DNA of 14,091 nucleotides from Bacteroidales bacterium (GTDB taxonomy: Bacteria; Bacteroidota; Bacteroidia; Bacteroidales; UBA932): assembly GCA_017958765.1 (NCBI GenBank), contig JAGDBY010000012.1:1-14091 (forward strand). Direction: 5' to 3'. This document shows, in pieces, positions 6,314 through 12,538 of the stretch; position 1 is the first letter of the stretch, and the number at the start of each line of letters is the position of its first letter. The translations under genes were made by a program, and so were the position numbers. The notes under the pieces are model-generated. The model did not search any database. It saw only the letters and a list, made by a program, of their open reading frames with translations, and was not told the origin of the DNA.

Positions 6314-7318
6314 TTATTTAACGTAACTGTCTTCAGGCTCACGCTGCTCCTTGACGGAAATCTCAAGCAGCTCGGCTTTGCCGCCAACAGGGATCAGAGT
6401 CACCGTGTCCATACTGGCGGGGATAAGGACGGACTCGAGGCAGTTCACCTGATAGAATGTACCGCCGGCATCGATGTCCACTCTGCCTCCCACCGATGTA
6501 TATATCACGAATCCGTTGAAGGAATCCATATTGACCTCGACCGGAGAGGAGAGATTAACCTTGTTGACTGAGAATTGGTCCGTGTCGACAGGCTTGTTCA
6601 GAAGGGCTTCGGGATGGAACTTACCGTAGTCAATACAGTCTATCGCCTCTTCAATGTGAAGCTCCCTTTCACCGTCGCTGCGATGCCAGTCATACAGTCT
6701 CATTATCACGTCGCTGGACTGGGATACCTCGGCGATCAGCAGACCGCCTCCCGCTGCATGAACCGTTCCCGGAGGGATCAGAAAACCGTCTCCCTTCTTA
6801 GGGACGTATTCATTGAGAAGAAGCGGCAGGGTGCCATCCTGGCAGGCATTGTAAAACTGTTCTACGGTCACATTCTCCTTGAATCCCAGGTAAACTCTGG
6901 CGGTAGGTTCGGCATCCACAATATACCAGTACTCCTGCTTCCCGTATGAATAATACCGCTCGAAGGAAATGTCGTCATCCGGATGAACCTGGACTGAAAT
7001 ATTGTCTGAAGCCTCTATAATCTTCACTGAAACAGGGAACTGCAGCTGGAAGAAATCGAAGAGGTTGTCCCCCACAAGCTCACCCATATAGGTCTCGAGC
7101 AAATCCGCGAGGTCATTGCCCTCCAGAAATCCGTTCTCCACAACGGAACTCTCCCCGGCAAGGTCGAAAACCTCCCAGACCTCTCCCACCGGATGCTCGA
7201 TCTGGTCATCTTCGTCAGCCTGGAGCAACTGCGGGTTATATTTGTTAATCAGAGTCTCTCCGCCCCACACTTTACTCTTGAGAGTCGGTTTGAACTTTAA
7301 AGGATACAGCTTCTTCAT
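6314..7318 (-). CDS. manA: Mannose-6-phosphate isomerase, type I
   Basis: Zinc enzyme interconverting fructose-6-phosphate and mannose-6-phosphate, supplying GDP-mannose and GDP-fucose or allowing mannose use. It has 334 residues, close to the short bacterial (Bacillus ManA-like) form. The N-terminal PLKFKPTLKSKVWGG block is typical. Zinc ligands are Q110 and H112 (QVHPDD), E129 (GKQEYWYI) and H187 (IPPGTVHA), with the conserved R207 in IMRLYDWHR. A second cupin-like half follows (about 245-325). The start codon lies inside the CPBP protease gene, giving a 47-bp overlap in another frame, so translation probably depends on the upstream gene. No Shine-Dalgarno sequence is visible. Confidence 0.93.
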   Translation of the reverse strand: MKKLYPLKFKPTLKSKVWGGETLINKYNPQLLQADEDDQIEHPVGEVWEVFDLAGESSVVENGFLEGNDLADLLETYMGELVGDNLFDFFQLQFPVSVKIIEASDNISVQVHPDDDISFERYYSYGKQEYWYIVDAEPTARVYLGFKENVTVEQFYNACQDGTLPLLLNEYVPKKGDGFLIPPGTVHAAGGGLLIAEVSQSSDVIMRLYDWHRSDGERELHIEEAIDCIDYGKFHPEALLNKPVDTDQFSVNKVNLSSPVEVNMDSFNGFVIYTSVGGRVDIDAGGTFYQVNCLESVLIPASMDTVTLIPVGGKAELLEISVKEQREPEDSYVK

Positions 7319-8138
7319 TCTTAGTAAGTTTTTTATTCAATATGTACAGCGCCGCTACGGTCACTGCAAGTAAAATACCGTAAATAATATAGTACTCCGT
7401 ATGAGGGAGAACGTCGTAGAACGTATCGTCCACCCCGGCGTCAGGGAACAGCAGCCCCATCAGCTGAGATGAGGTGTTGTTCACAAAGTGGATGAACACA
7501 CAGGCCCAGTAGCTGTGGGTTCTGTAATAAATCCACCCCATAAAGCATCCCAGAATGAACGCCGGAACAGCCTGCCAAGGATTCATATGGATGAAGGCGA
7601 ATATGAAGGCCGACAGCAGGATAGCCTTGACCGGGGAGATGTTCTGCAGCAGGCCGCGGAGAATCGTCCCCCTGCACAGATACTCTTCACAGAGCGGAGC
7701 CAGGAGCGAAGCGGCTATAAACAGATCCAGGGAGCCGGCGTCGCCGAAAGTTCTCTCGAACAGAGCCTTGATTCTCTCCGGCATCGGGATCCAGCTGTAA
7801 GCCGGCTCTATAACATACGCCAGAGAGAGGGTGGCCGCGAGAATCAGGATCAGAGCCGCACCCCACCCGAGACTGCCGTAGGACGGGCTGTCCACCGGAA
7901 CATACGGACTGCCGAGAGAGCTGAGCCTTCTCCCTTTGGCAAAGATCCAAAGGAACGGGGGCAGCATCGAGAGCAAATAGACCACGCTCTGCGGAACTGC
8001 GCCCACACCTAAAGTGTAGAGAAGCGACACCAGAGCCACCGCGCCCAGATTCCCCACCAACAGGAAAACGGCAACCAAAACCCAGCTGTCAGTGACTGTC
8101 GGGATAAAGTATTTTGCATTTTTGAAACCGTTTACCAT
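7272..8138 (-). CDS. CPBP-family intramembrane metalloprotease (CAAX protease / bacteriocin-processing type)
   Basis: A 288-residue polytopic membrane protein. Hydrophobic segments lie near 18-42, 51-67, 93-111, 138-150, 172-184, 190-206, 210-232 and 249-267. The CPBP/ABI signature is complete: E151-E152-x3-R156 (CEEYLCRG), F180-x3-H184 (FAFIHMNP) and H217-x3-N221 (HFVNN), the proposed metal site. Bacterial members serve in prenyl-protein-like cleavage, bacteriocin self-immunity or signalling, but this one's substrate is unknown; the manA and S4 neighbours give no hint. It is the first gene of its operon and has a clear Shine-Dalgarno sequence (AAGGAG, 7 nt before the ATG), unusual here. Its last 47 bp overlap manA. 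Confidence 0.9.
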   Translation of the reverse strand: MVNGFKNAKYFIPTVTDSWVLVAVFLLVGNLGAVALVSLLYTLGVGAVPQSVVYLLSMLPPFLWIFAKGRRLSSLGSPYVPVDSPSYGSLGWGAALILILAATLSLAYVIEPAYSWIPMPERIKALFERTFGDAGSLDLFIAASLLAPLCEEYLCRGTILRGLLQNISPVKAILLSAFIFAFIHMNPWQAVPAFILGCFMGWIYYRTHSYWACVFIHFVNNTSSQLMGLLFPDAGVDDTFYDVLPHTEYYIIYGILLAVTVAALYILNKKLTKNEEAVSFKVQTDSQE

Positions 8139-8145
8139 AGAGAAT

Positions 8146-8151
8146 CTCCTT
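8146..8151 (-). promoter_or_regulatory. Strong Shine-Dalgarno sequence of the CPBP gene
   Basis: AAGGAG on the minus strand, with a 7-nt spacer to the ATG at 8138. It supports that start codon. Other starts in the window lack such a sequence, as expected in Bacteroidetes, where the ribosome hides its anti-Shine-Dalgarno sequence. Confidence 0.7.
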
Positions 8152-8171
8152 CAGACTCTTTTTATTATCTT

Positions 8172-8179
8172 CAAATTTA
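8172..8179 (-). promoter_or_regulatory. -7 promoter box of the CPBP/manA/S4 operon
   Basis: On the minus strand this reads TAAATTTG, matching TAnnTTTG. It predicts a 5' UTR of about 29 nt, which contains the AAGGAG element. It lies only 2 bp from the plus-strand box at 8182-8189, back to back. No clear -33 element was seen. Confidence 0.55.
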
Positions 8180-8181
8180 CA

Positions 8182-8189
8182 TAATTTTG
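8182..8189 (+). promoter_or_regulatory. -7 promoter box of the division protein/S41 operon
   Basis: TAATTTTG matches TAnnTTTG. It ends 6 nt before the ATG at 8196, which points to a leaderless or nearly leaderless transcript. A TTG within the box is in frame with the gene and could be mistaken for its start. No clear -33 TTTG was seen. Confidence 0.5.
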
Positions 8190-8195
8190 TGTTTA

Positions 8196-8516
8196 ATGAG
8201 CGCCCTGGGAGACAAAATCAGAGAATTGAAAAGCCGTCATTTTATTTATCGGCTTCTTCTGAACAAGTGGACGGTAGCAACTGTCGTCTTTCTGGTAGTT
8301 ATCTGCTTTGTCGACAGAAACAATATCTTCAATCTTGCCAGGACCAACGCCACTCTCAGAAGCCAGAAAAGGCAGGAGATTTATCTGCGTGACGCTATCC
8401 AGAGCACAAGCGACAAGATTGACCAGCTCAAGTCAAACGCCGACACTCTCGAGATGTTCGCAAGAGAGAATTACTATTTCCAAGAGAAAAATGAGGATGT
8501 CTATATCGTTAAATAG
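8196..8516 (+). CDS. DivIC/FtsB-like septum formation initiator protein
   Basis: A 106-residue bitopic membrane protein. It has a short basic cytoplasmic N-terminus, one transmembrane segment at about 25-41 (KWTVATVVFLVVICFV), a coiled-coil at about 46-85 (LARTNATLRSQKRQEIYLRDAI and onward), and the family-typical FARENYYFQEKNEDVYIV ending. FtsB/DivIC proteins connect the early and late divisome and activate septal peptidoglycan synthesis with FtsL and FtsQ/DivIB. I chose the ATG at 8196; an upstream TTG at 8187 lies inside the promoter box. The gene overlaps the S41 lipoprotein gene by 26 bp, so the two are probably translated together. Confidence 0.85.
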   Translation: MSALGDKIRELKSRHFIYRLLLNKWTVATVVFLVVICFVDRNNIFNLARTNATLRSQKRQEIYLRDAIQSTSDKIDQLKSNADTLEMFARENYYFQEKNEDVYIVK

Positions 8517-9936
8517 CAGAATCATCCTTTTGGGGGTGATTCTCGTTCTGTTCTCAGGATGCGAGAAGTTCAACTTCACACCGTATGACGGCACAGACGT
8601 ATCCGACTACGGCGCAAAGCAGTTCCTGTACAATGTCTATATGACGGACAATCCCGAAGTTGAGAAGAATACCCATATGATGACCGGCTACTATTACTGG
8701 TCGAATCAGGTGCAGCAGAGAGATTTCAACTTAAACGAGTCGGTACAGTCATTTTTTGACGGGATTCTCTACCCTAAGGACAAATGGAGCTTTGTTTTGA
8801 CCGCCGATGAATGGCGCGCCAAGAGCGAAGGAATTGTCTACGGTACTTTCGGAGCAAGTTTCGGACAGCCTTTTGAATATTACGGCTACTCAGATATTAA
8901 AGTCCGTTTCGTCTACCCCGGGTCTCCTTTCGATGAAAAGGGGATTACAAGGGGATGGACGCTCACACACATAGACGGGACCCCTTGGCGGCAGATGAGT
9001 TTGACCGATGTCAACAACGCCTTGCTGTACCCTACTGTAGGAAGGACCTACAACTTCACCTTCATAGATCTTCAGGGAGAGGAGCACATCTTCCCCATCG
9101 CCCCTGCAGCAACCCTGAACACCAGGTCTTCACTGCTGACCACCATCTTCAATGCGGCCGAATTCCCGGACCTGAACAATGACCAGGTGGGCTATTTCCA
9201 CTATCTGAGCTTTAAGGAGAATATGATTGAGGATGTCCTCTCCGCAATGCTGTTCTTTAAACGCCAGGGGATCAAGAAACTCATATTGGATCTCAGATAC
9301 AACCAGGGAGGCGACGGTGAGGCTACCCACCTGCTGGCAAACCTGCTGGCGAGTTCCGAGGCAAACGGGAAAGTGTTCTCGACAAAAGAACACAACAAGA
9401 AATTCTCTAAATACAATTCGTCCGACTACATCACATTCTCCCAGGATTATTCTCTGGACCTGACCGACCTCTACATCATTACCGGCTACGGTTCGGCTTC
9501 CGCCAGCGAGGTTCTTCTCAACGGCCTAAAACCGCTGATGAACGTTAAATGCGTCGGAGACACCACATACGGGAAGCCTACCGGAATGTACTCTCTGATG
9601 TTTCCGGGTGATGACTATTCTTATGCTCAATACCAGAGTGGCAATTATTCTAATCTGAGGTATGTATTCTATCCGATATGCTTCTACAATGTAAACAGCA
9701 TCGGGGAGAAGATTCCTGAGACCGGTATAGTTCCGGACAACTATAGGCCTGACGATCTGTTCCACGATTTCGGAGTTGAGGAAGACAACATCCGCGCCTG
9801 CCTGTTCCACATCGCGCACAATGTATACCCGGATTTACCGCCTCTCGCCAAAAGTCGGGGCGCCAATTATAAGATTCTGAAAATAAGTGAAGAAAATATC
9901 AATAAAAATTACGGAATTCACACTATTAAATTTTGA
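8491..9936 (+). CDS. S41-family (C-terminal processing) peptidase, lipoprotein
   Basis: A 481-residue exported serine peptidase of the S41/CtpA family. Residues 1-23 are a signal peptide with lipobox LFSGC, so C24 is likely lipidated. A PDZ-like domain spans about 138-205 (VYPGSPFDEKGITRGW...IDGTPW). The protease core begins at LILDLRYNQGG (264-273). The catalytic serine is probably S337 in GYGSASASE and the lysine K362 in TTYGKPTG; their 25-residue spacing equals that of S430/K455 in E. coli Prc. Such enzymes trim envelope proteins near their C-termini. The ORF is open upstream to 8308, but the signal peptide fixes the start at 8491 (ATG AGG ATG; 8497 is an alternative). It overlaps the division gene by 26 bp. 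Its TGA stop overlaps the -33 element of the next gene. Confidence 0.9.
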   Translation: MRMSISLNSRIILLGVILVLFSGCEKFNFTPYDGTDVSDYGAKQFLYNVYMTDNPEVEKNTHMMTGYYYWSNQVQQRDFNLNESVQSFFDGILYPKDKWSFVLTADEWRAKSEGIVYGTFGASFGQPFEYYGYSDIKVRFVYPGSPFDEKGITRGWTLTHIDGTPWRQMSLTDVNNALLYPTVGRTYNFTFIDLQGEEHIFPIAPAATLNTRSSLLTTIFNAAEFPDLNNDQVGYFHYLSFKENMIEDVLSAMLFFKRQGIKKLILDLRYNQGGDGEATHLLANLLASSEANGKVFSTKEHNKKFSKYNSSDYITFSQDYSLDLTDLYIITGYGSASASEVLLNGLKPLMNVKCVGDTTYGKPTGMYSLMFPGDDYSYAQYQSGNYSNLRYVFYPICFYNVNSIGEKIPETGIVPDNYRPDDLFHDFGVEEDNIRACLFHIAHNVYPDLPPLAKSRGANYKILKISEENINKNYGIHTIKF

Positions 9937-9962
9937 TATTGATTTTTTAAATATTATCTTCG
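9932..9962 (+). promoter_or_regulatory. Promoter of the histone H1-like gene
   Basis: TTTG at 9932-9935, a 19-nt spacer and TATCTTCG at 9955-9962 match the Bacteroidetes -33/-7 layout with one mismatch in the -7 box. Transcription would start near 9967, giving a leader of about 41 nt. The -33 element overlaps the stop codon of the S41 gene. Confidence 0.6.
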
Positions 9963-10007
9963 TTACCACCAAAGGACATTTTATCAACTAATCTAAATTA
10001 TACCACT

Positions 10008-10184
10008 ATGAAAAAACTAGTTGCACAAATCCAAGCTGAATTTGAAGCTTTCCAGAAAAATGCTGAAGCTCAGGTAGTTAAAGGTAACAAAGCTGCCGGT
10101 ACTCGCGCTCGTAAAGCTGCTCTCAACATCGCTAAATTGATGAAAGAGTTCAGAAAAGTTTCTGTAGCAGAGGCTAAAAAATAA
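10008..10184 (+). CDS. Histone H1-like (Hc1-type) DNA-binding protein
   Basis: A 58-residue basic protein starting MKKLVAQIQAEFEAF and containing KGNKAAGTRARKAAL near 25-39, then a basic helix ending EAKK. This is the small histone H1-like protein common in Bacteroidetes, thought to bind and compact DNA without sequence specificity. It probably forms two helices around the Gly/Arg turn. Codons are strongly biased to GCT, GTT/GTA and CGT, unlike the neighbouring protease genes and like rplY, which suggests abundant expression. It is a single-gene unit with its own promoter upstream and a strong intrinsic terminator 22 nt after the stop. Confidence 0.9.
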   Translation: MKKLVAQIQAEFEAFQKNAEAQVVKGNKAAGTRARKAALNIAKLMKEFRKVSVAEAKK

Positions 10185-10205
10185 TTTTCAGTAGAAATTA
10201 ATGAT

Positions 10206-10236
10206 TGCTACCCAGGTTTTGGGTAGCATTTTTTTT
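10206..10236 (+). terminator. Rho-independent terminator of the histone H1-like gene
   Basis: A perfect 8-bp stem TGCTACCC/GGGTAGCA (10206-10213 and 10221-10228) with a 7-nt loop is followed by eight T (10229-10236). It is the clearest terminator in the window. The last two T are also part of the stop codon of the opposing lipoprotein gene. On the minus strand the hairpin is not followed by a T-run, so it probably works mainly in the plus direction. Confidence 0.88.
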
Positions 10237-10684
10237 ATCTAGGGATCAGAAGTCCCGTATGCTCGACGTCATTCCACCACCATTGGTCGTACTCATTCTT
10301 CTTGACGCTTCTCATCTCAAGAGAAATCGCGTTGACGTCGCCTCCATCCGGCATATAGGTTATCATAAAGGTAGTAACCGAGTCAGCCACCGGATGGACA
10401 ATCTGTAAGAACGCCCTCTGGTCATCCCTCTGGATTCTGTATTCGGTGCCGTCCCATTTCCACGCGCTCTGATAGTTAAGACCGTCATCCACCACTATGT
10501 TCTTCCCCTCGATGTACAGTCCGTGAAAGCTCACCATCTTGAAAGAGATCAGGTCGTCCGTCTCGATAATGGCGTCTTCGTTGGAAGGGAGCGGATCCGG
10601 GCAGGAAACGGCCATCAGCAGCACCGGAGATAACGCCAGCGCTATTCTTATAATCCTCGGGATATGTTTCAACAGCCTTCTCAT
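10235..10684 (-). CDS. Small lipoprotein of unknown function, coupled to the M6 protease
   Basis: A 149-residue protein I do not recognise. A basic N-terminus and hydrophobic stretch (about 10-26) end in LLMAVSC, giving a probable lipidated C28 and outer- or inner-membrane anchoring. The mature part begins with an acidic linker (EDAIIETDD, about 36-44). It then has alternating hydrophobic/polar stretches suggesting a small beta-rich domain, and a Trp-rich patch (QWWWNDVEH) near the end. Its ATG overlaps the TGA of the upstream M6 protease gene by 4 bp, so it is translated with it. It could be an inhibitor, chaperone or surface partner of that protease, or unrelated; nothing in the sequence decides. 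The stop codon sits in the T-run of the converging terminator. Confidence 0.75.
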   Translation of the reverse strand: MRRLLKHIPRIIRIALALSPVLLMAVSCPDPLPSNEDAIIETDDLISFKMVSFHGLYIEGKNIVVDDGLNYQSAWKWDGTEYRIQRDDQRAFLQIVHPVADSVTTFMITYMPDGGDVNAISLEMRSVKKNEYDQWWWNDVEHTGLLIPR

Positions 10685-12441
10685 CTTACGGTAACTTTCT
10701 TTTCAAGGTGATAATAATCCTCATTATCCAGAGAATATACCACGTGGATAGTGTAGGTACCGGCAAGGGTGAACGTAAGGTTCTTCTGATTATACTCGAT
10801 GCCGTTCACGTACCACTGCTCATAGAGAATATCCTCATTAAGGTTAATCACACGCAAATCCACAGCATCCCCCACATTATAGAACGGCTTCAGCTCGGCT
10901 ATCAGAGGGTAGCTGGAGATTTCAGGAATCGTGTTAAAATCGAAATCGTAACTTTTTCCCACAAATCCGTCGTCTGTCATTGCTATCGAGCAGTGATAGG
11001 TCTGTCCCGGAATCAGGTCTTCAATCCGGCATTTCTTCCCCTCAACGGCCAACGTATCCCTGGCCTCTACCCCTGCCCTGCCGTATATTACCATCCAGTT
11101 GTCTTTAGGGTAATCCTTTGTCTGAGTCCACTCCAGATAGGCGTCACGCTGGTTTACCACCGTCTTGCAATTGGCAACAGAAGGGATCTTCCAGCCGATA
11201 TCCTCTACGACGTCAAAAGAGATTCTGCCGTCCGGGGTGAACATTATGTTCTCCAATCCAATCCCGACTCCGGTTCCGTTCCAGCAGGTCAGAGGCCTGG
11301 TGTCTTTGGACAGAATGGATGAGGCGGCGGCAGGATAAAACATCTCGCTCAGACGGTTGTGCCCTACCGCGTCGAAAAGAGTGGCGCAAGGGTGTTCCGC
11401 GGCGCAGTTGATGGCATTCAGAGCCCAACGGATGTTCGCCCTCAGGTAGCCTGCGTACTCATTGGATTTATCAATATGGTATACAAGGAGTCCTTTGCCG
11501 CCTATATGCCCGTCCCACTTCTTCCCGTCTCGGTACTCTCTCAGGAAATACTCGTTAGGGACTGCGGTCGGGATTATCAGCGCTTTATTGGACTTCCATA
11601 TCGGGTCCAGGACATAATGCTCCCCGATCCTGGCTTCTTCTGTCACCAGAATGTCCAGCAAATCTCTTTCTGGAGCATTCAGATACGGAGGAGTTCTCCC
11701 GTTATTGTTGAAATTGCCGTAATCCATCAGGGAGGTGGTCCGGTACAGGCCGTCTGAGAGTCCTTCGGTCGATCCGTTCACATCGTAGAAATCGAGCAGT
11801 CCCAGCAGATGGGAGAGCTCGTGACATATTGTGCCCGGACCTGCGAACGATGCACCCGAGCCTCCGGAATTCTCAGAATAACAGCCGTAGGAGGCTATTC
11901 TCTTTCCGTCCAACACGACTCCTCTTGACGAAATGTCTCCCAGCTGAGGCATAATGTCGTCGCTCACTCCGCTCTCTGCCTGATTGTAACCGGCGAAGAA
12001 TATGAACACGTGATCCACCTCTCCGTCGTTGTTGGAATCATATTTTGAGAAATCCACACCGGCCTTCTGCGCAGCCTTACACGCCTCCTCCACCATCTGG
12101 GAAATATTCACGTCGGTATTGAAAGCGGCGTCCTCCCCGTAAAAAGAAGATGCGCGCGGAAGAGTGACCACGTCCGTAATATAGAATGTGAACAGATTCT
12201 TGCCGACCACATTGTCTTTGAAATAATCTGACACAGAACCGGCCGAACCGTAAGAGTTGTAGCCGGGAGTGTTGAACAGAGAATCGACTCTCACTTTAAC
12301 CCTAGTCTTGGTGAACCTTACGTCGAGGAACTGTACAGGGATGACAACGGTCTTTCTGTGAGTGAGCACATTGGCTGAGAGGCCGAAATAGAAAGACGCG
12401 GAAAAAACAAGGAAGAATATGCCTGCCAGGAGTTTTCTCAC
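10681..12441 (-). CDS. Secreted M6-family metalloprotease
   Basis: A 586-residue exported zinc metalloprotease of the immune-inhibitor-A/M6 group. Residues 1-23 form a signal peptide without lipobox. The catalytic domain runs from TVVIPVQFLDV (about 31) with the SVSDYFKDN block. A calcium-loop-like DSNNDGEVDH (135-144) is followed by FIFFAGYNQAESG. The zinc motif is H207-E208-x2-H211 in CHELSHLLGLLDFYD, with a likely third ligand at D217 or nearby, and a Met-turn-like SLMDYG at 237-242. The C-terminus (about 430-586) seems to hold a fibronectin-like and a PKD/Ig-like beta domain. No recognisable type IX secretion signal is seen. The start is GTG: an in-frame TAG lies 15 nt upstream and no ATG occurs before residue 116. 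It is coupled to the downstream lipoprotein gene. Confidence 0.9.
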   Translation of the reverse strand: MRKLLAGIFFLVFSASFYFGLSANVLTHRKTVVIPVQFLDVRFTKTRVKVRVDSLFNTPGYNSYGSAGSVSDYFKDNVVGKNLFTFYITDVVTLPRASSFYGEDAAFNTDVNISQMVEEACKAAQKAGVDFSKYDSNNDGEVDHVFIFFAGYNQAESGVSDDIMPQLGDISSRGVVLDGKRIASYGCYSENSGGSGASFAGPGTICHELSHLLGLLDFYDVNGSTEGLSDGLYRTTSLMDYGNFNNNGRTPPYLNAPERDLLDILVTEEARIGEHYVLDPIWKSNKALIIPTAVPNEYFLREYRDGKKWDGHIGGKGLLVYHIDKSNEYAGYLRANIRWALNAINCAAEHPCATLFDAVGHNRLSEMFYPAAASSILSKDTRPLTCWNGTGVGIGLENIMFTPDGRISFDVVEDIGWKIPSVANCKTVVNQRDAYLEWTQTKDYPKDNWMVIYGRAGVEARDTLAVEGKKCRIEDLIPGQTYHCSIAMTDDGFVGKSYDFDFNTIPEISSYPLIAELKPFYNVGDAVDLRVINLNEDILYEQWYVNGIEYNQKNLTFTLAGTYTIHVVYSLDNEDYYHLEKKVTVR

Positions 12442-12467
12442 AGTTGAAATCTATACAGTATAATTAT

Positions 12468-12475
12468 CAAAGTTA
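12468..12475 (-). promoter_or_regulatory. -7 promoter box of the M6 protease operon
   Basis: On the minus strand this reads TAACTTTG, matching TAnnTTTG. It gives a leader of about 22 nt before the GTG start at 12441. A TTTA at 12500-12497 on that strand could be a weak -33 element. Confidence 0.55.
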
Positions 12476-12507
12476 TGAAAAAAAGGGATATTATCGTAAA
12501 TCTATAG

Positions 12508-12515
12508 TATCTTTG
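12508..12515 (+). promoter_or_regulatory. -7 promoter box of the alr-HAD operon
   Basis: TATCTTTG, a full TAnnTTTG match, giving a leader of about 19 nt before the ATG at 12539. It faces away from the M6 box 32 bp to its left, so the two core promoters overlap. No clear -33 TTTG was seen. Confidence 0.6.
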
Positions 12516-12538
12516 AGCGATAAAAGATTGTTCTAAAA

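Noticed and set aside
6307..6387. N-terminal extension of the S4-domain protein
   Set aside because: It would overlap the end of manA, and S4 homology begins a few residues after the ATG at 6306.
7488..8012. A 174-codon plus-strand open frame inside the CPBP gene
   Set aside because: It is antisense to a membrane protein with a complete CPBP signature, and its charged, repetitive composition is typical of a reverse-frame shadow.
8308..8490. Upstream extension of the S41 peptidase
   Set aside because: It overlaps the division gene in another frame, and the lipoprotein signal peptide begins only at 8491 or 8497.
10206..10236. Hairpin as a bidirectional terminator
   Set aside because: On the minus strand the stem is not followed by a T-run, so only plus-direction termination is well supported.
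10708..11322. A 204-codon open frame on the plus strand inside the M6 protease gene
   Set aside because: It is fully antisense to a well-supported metalloprotease, shows no recognisable motif, and has no promoter box or plausible start context.
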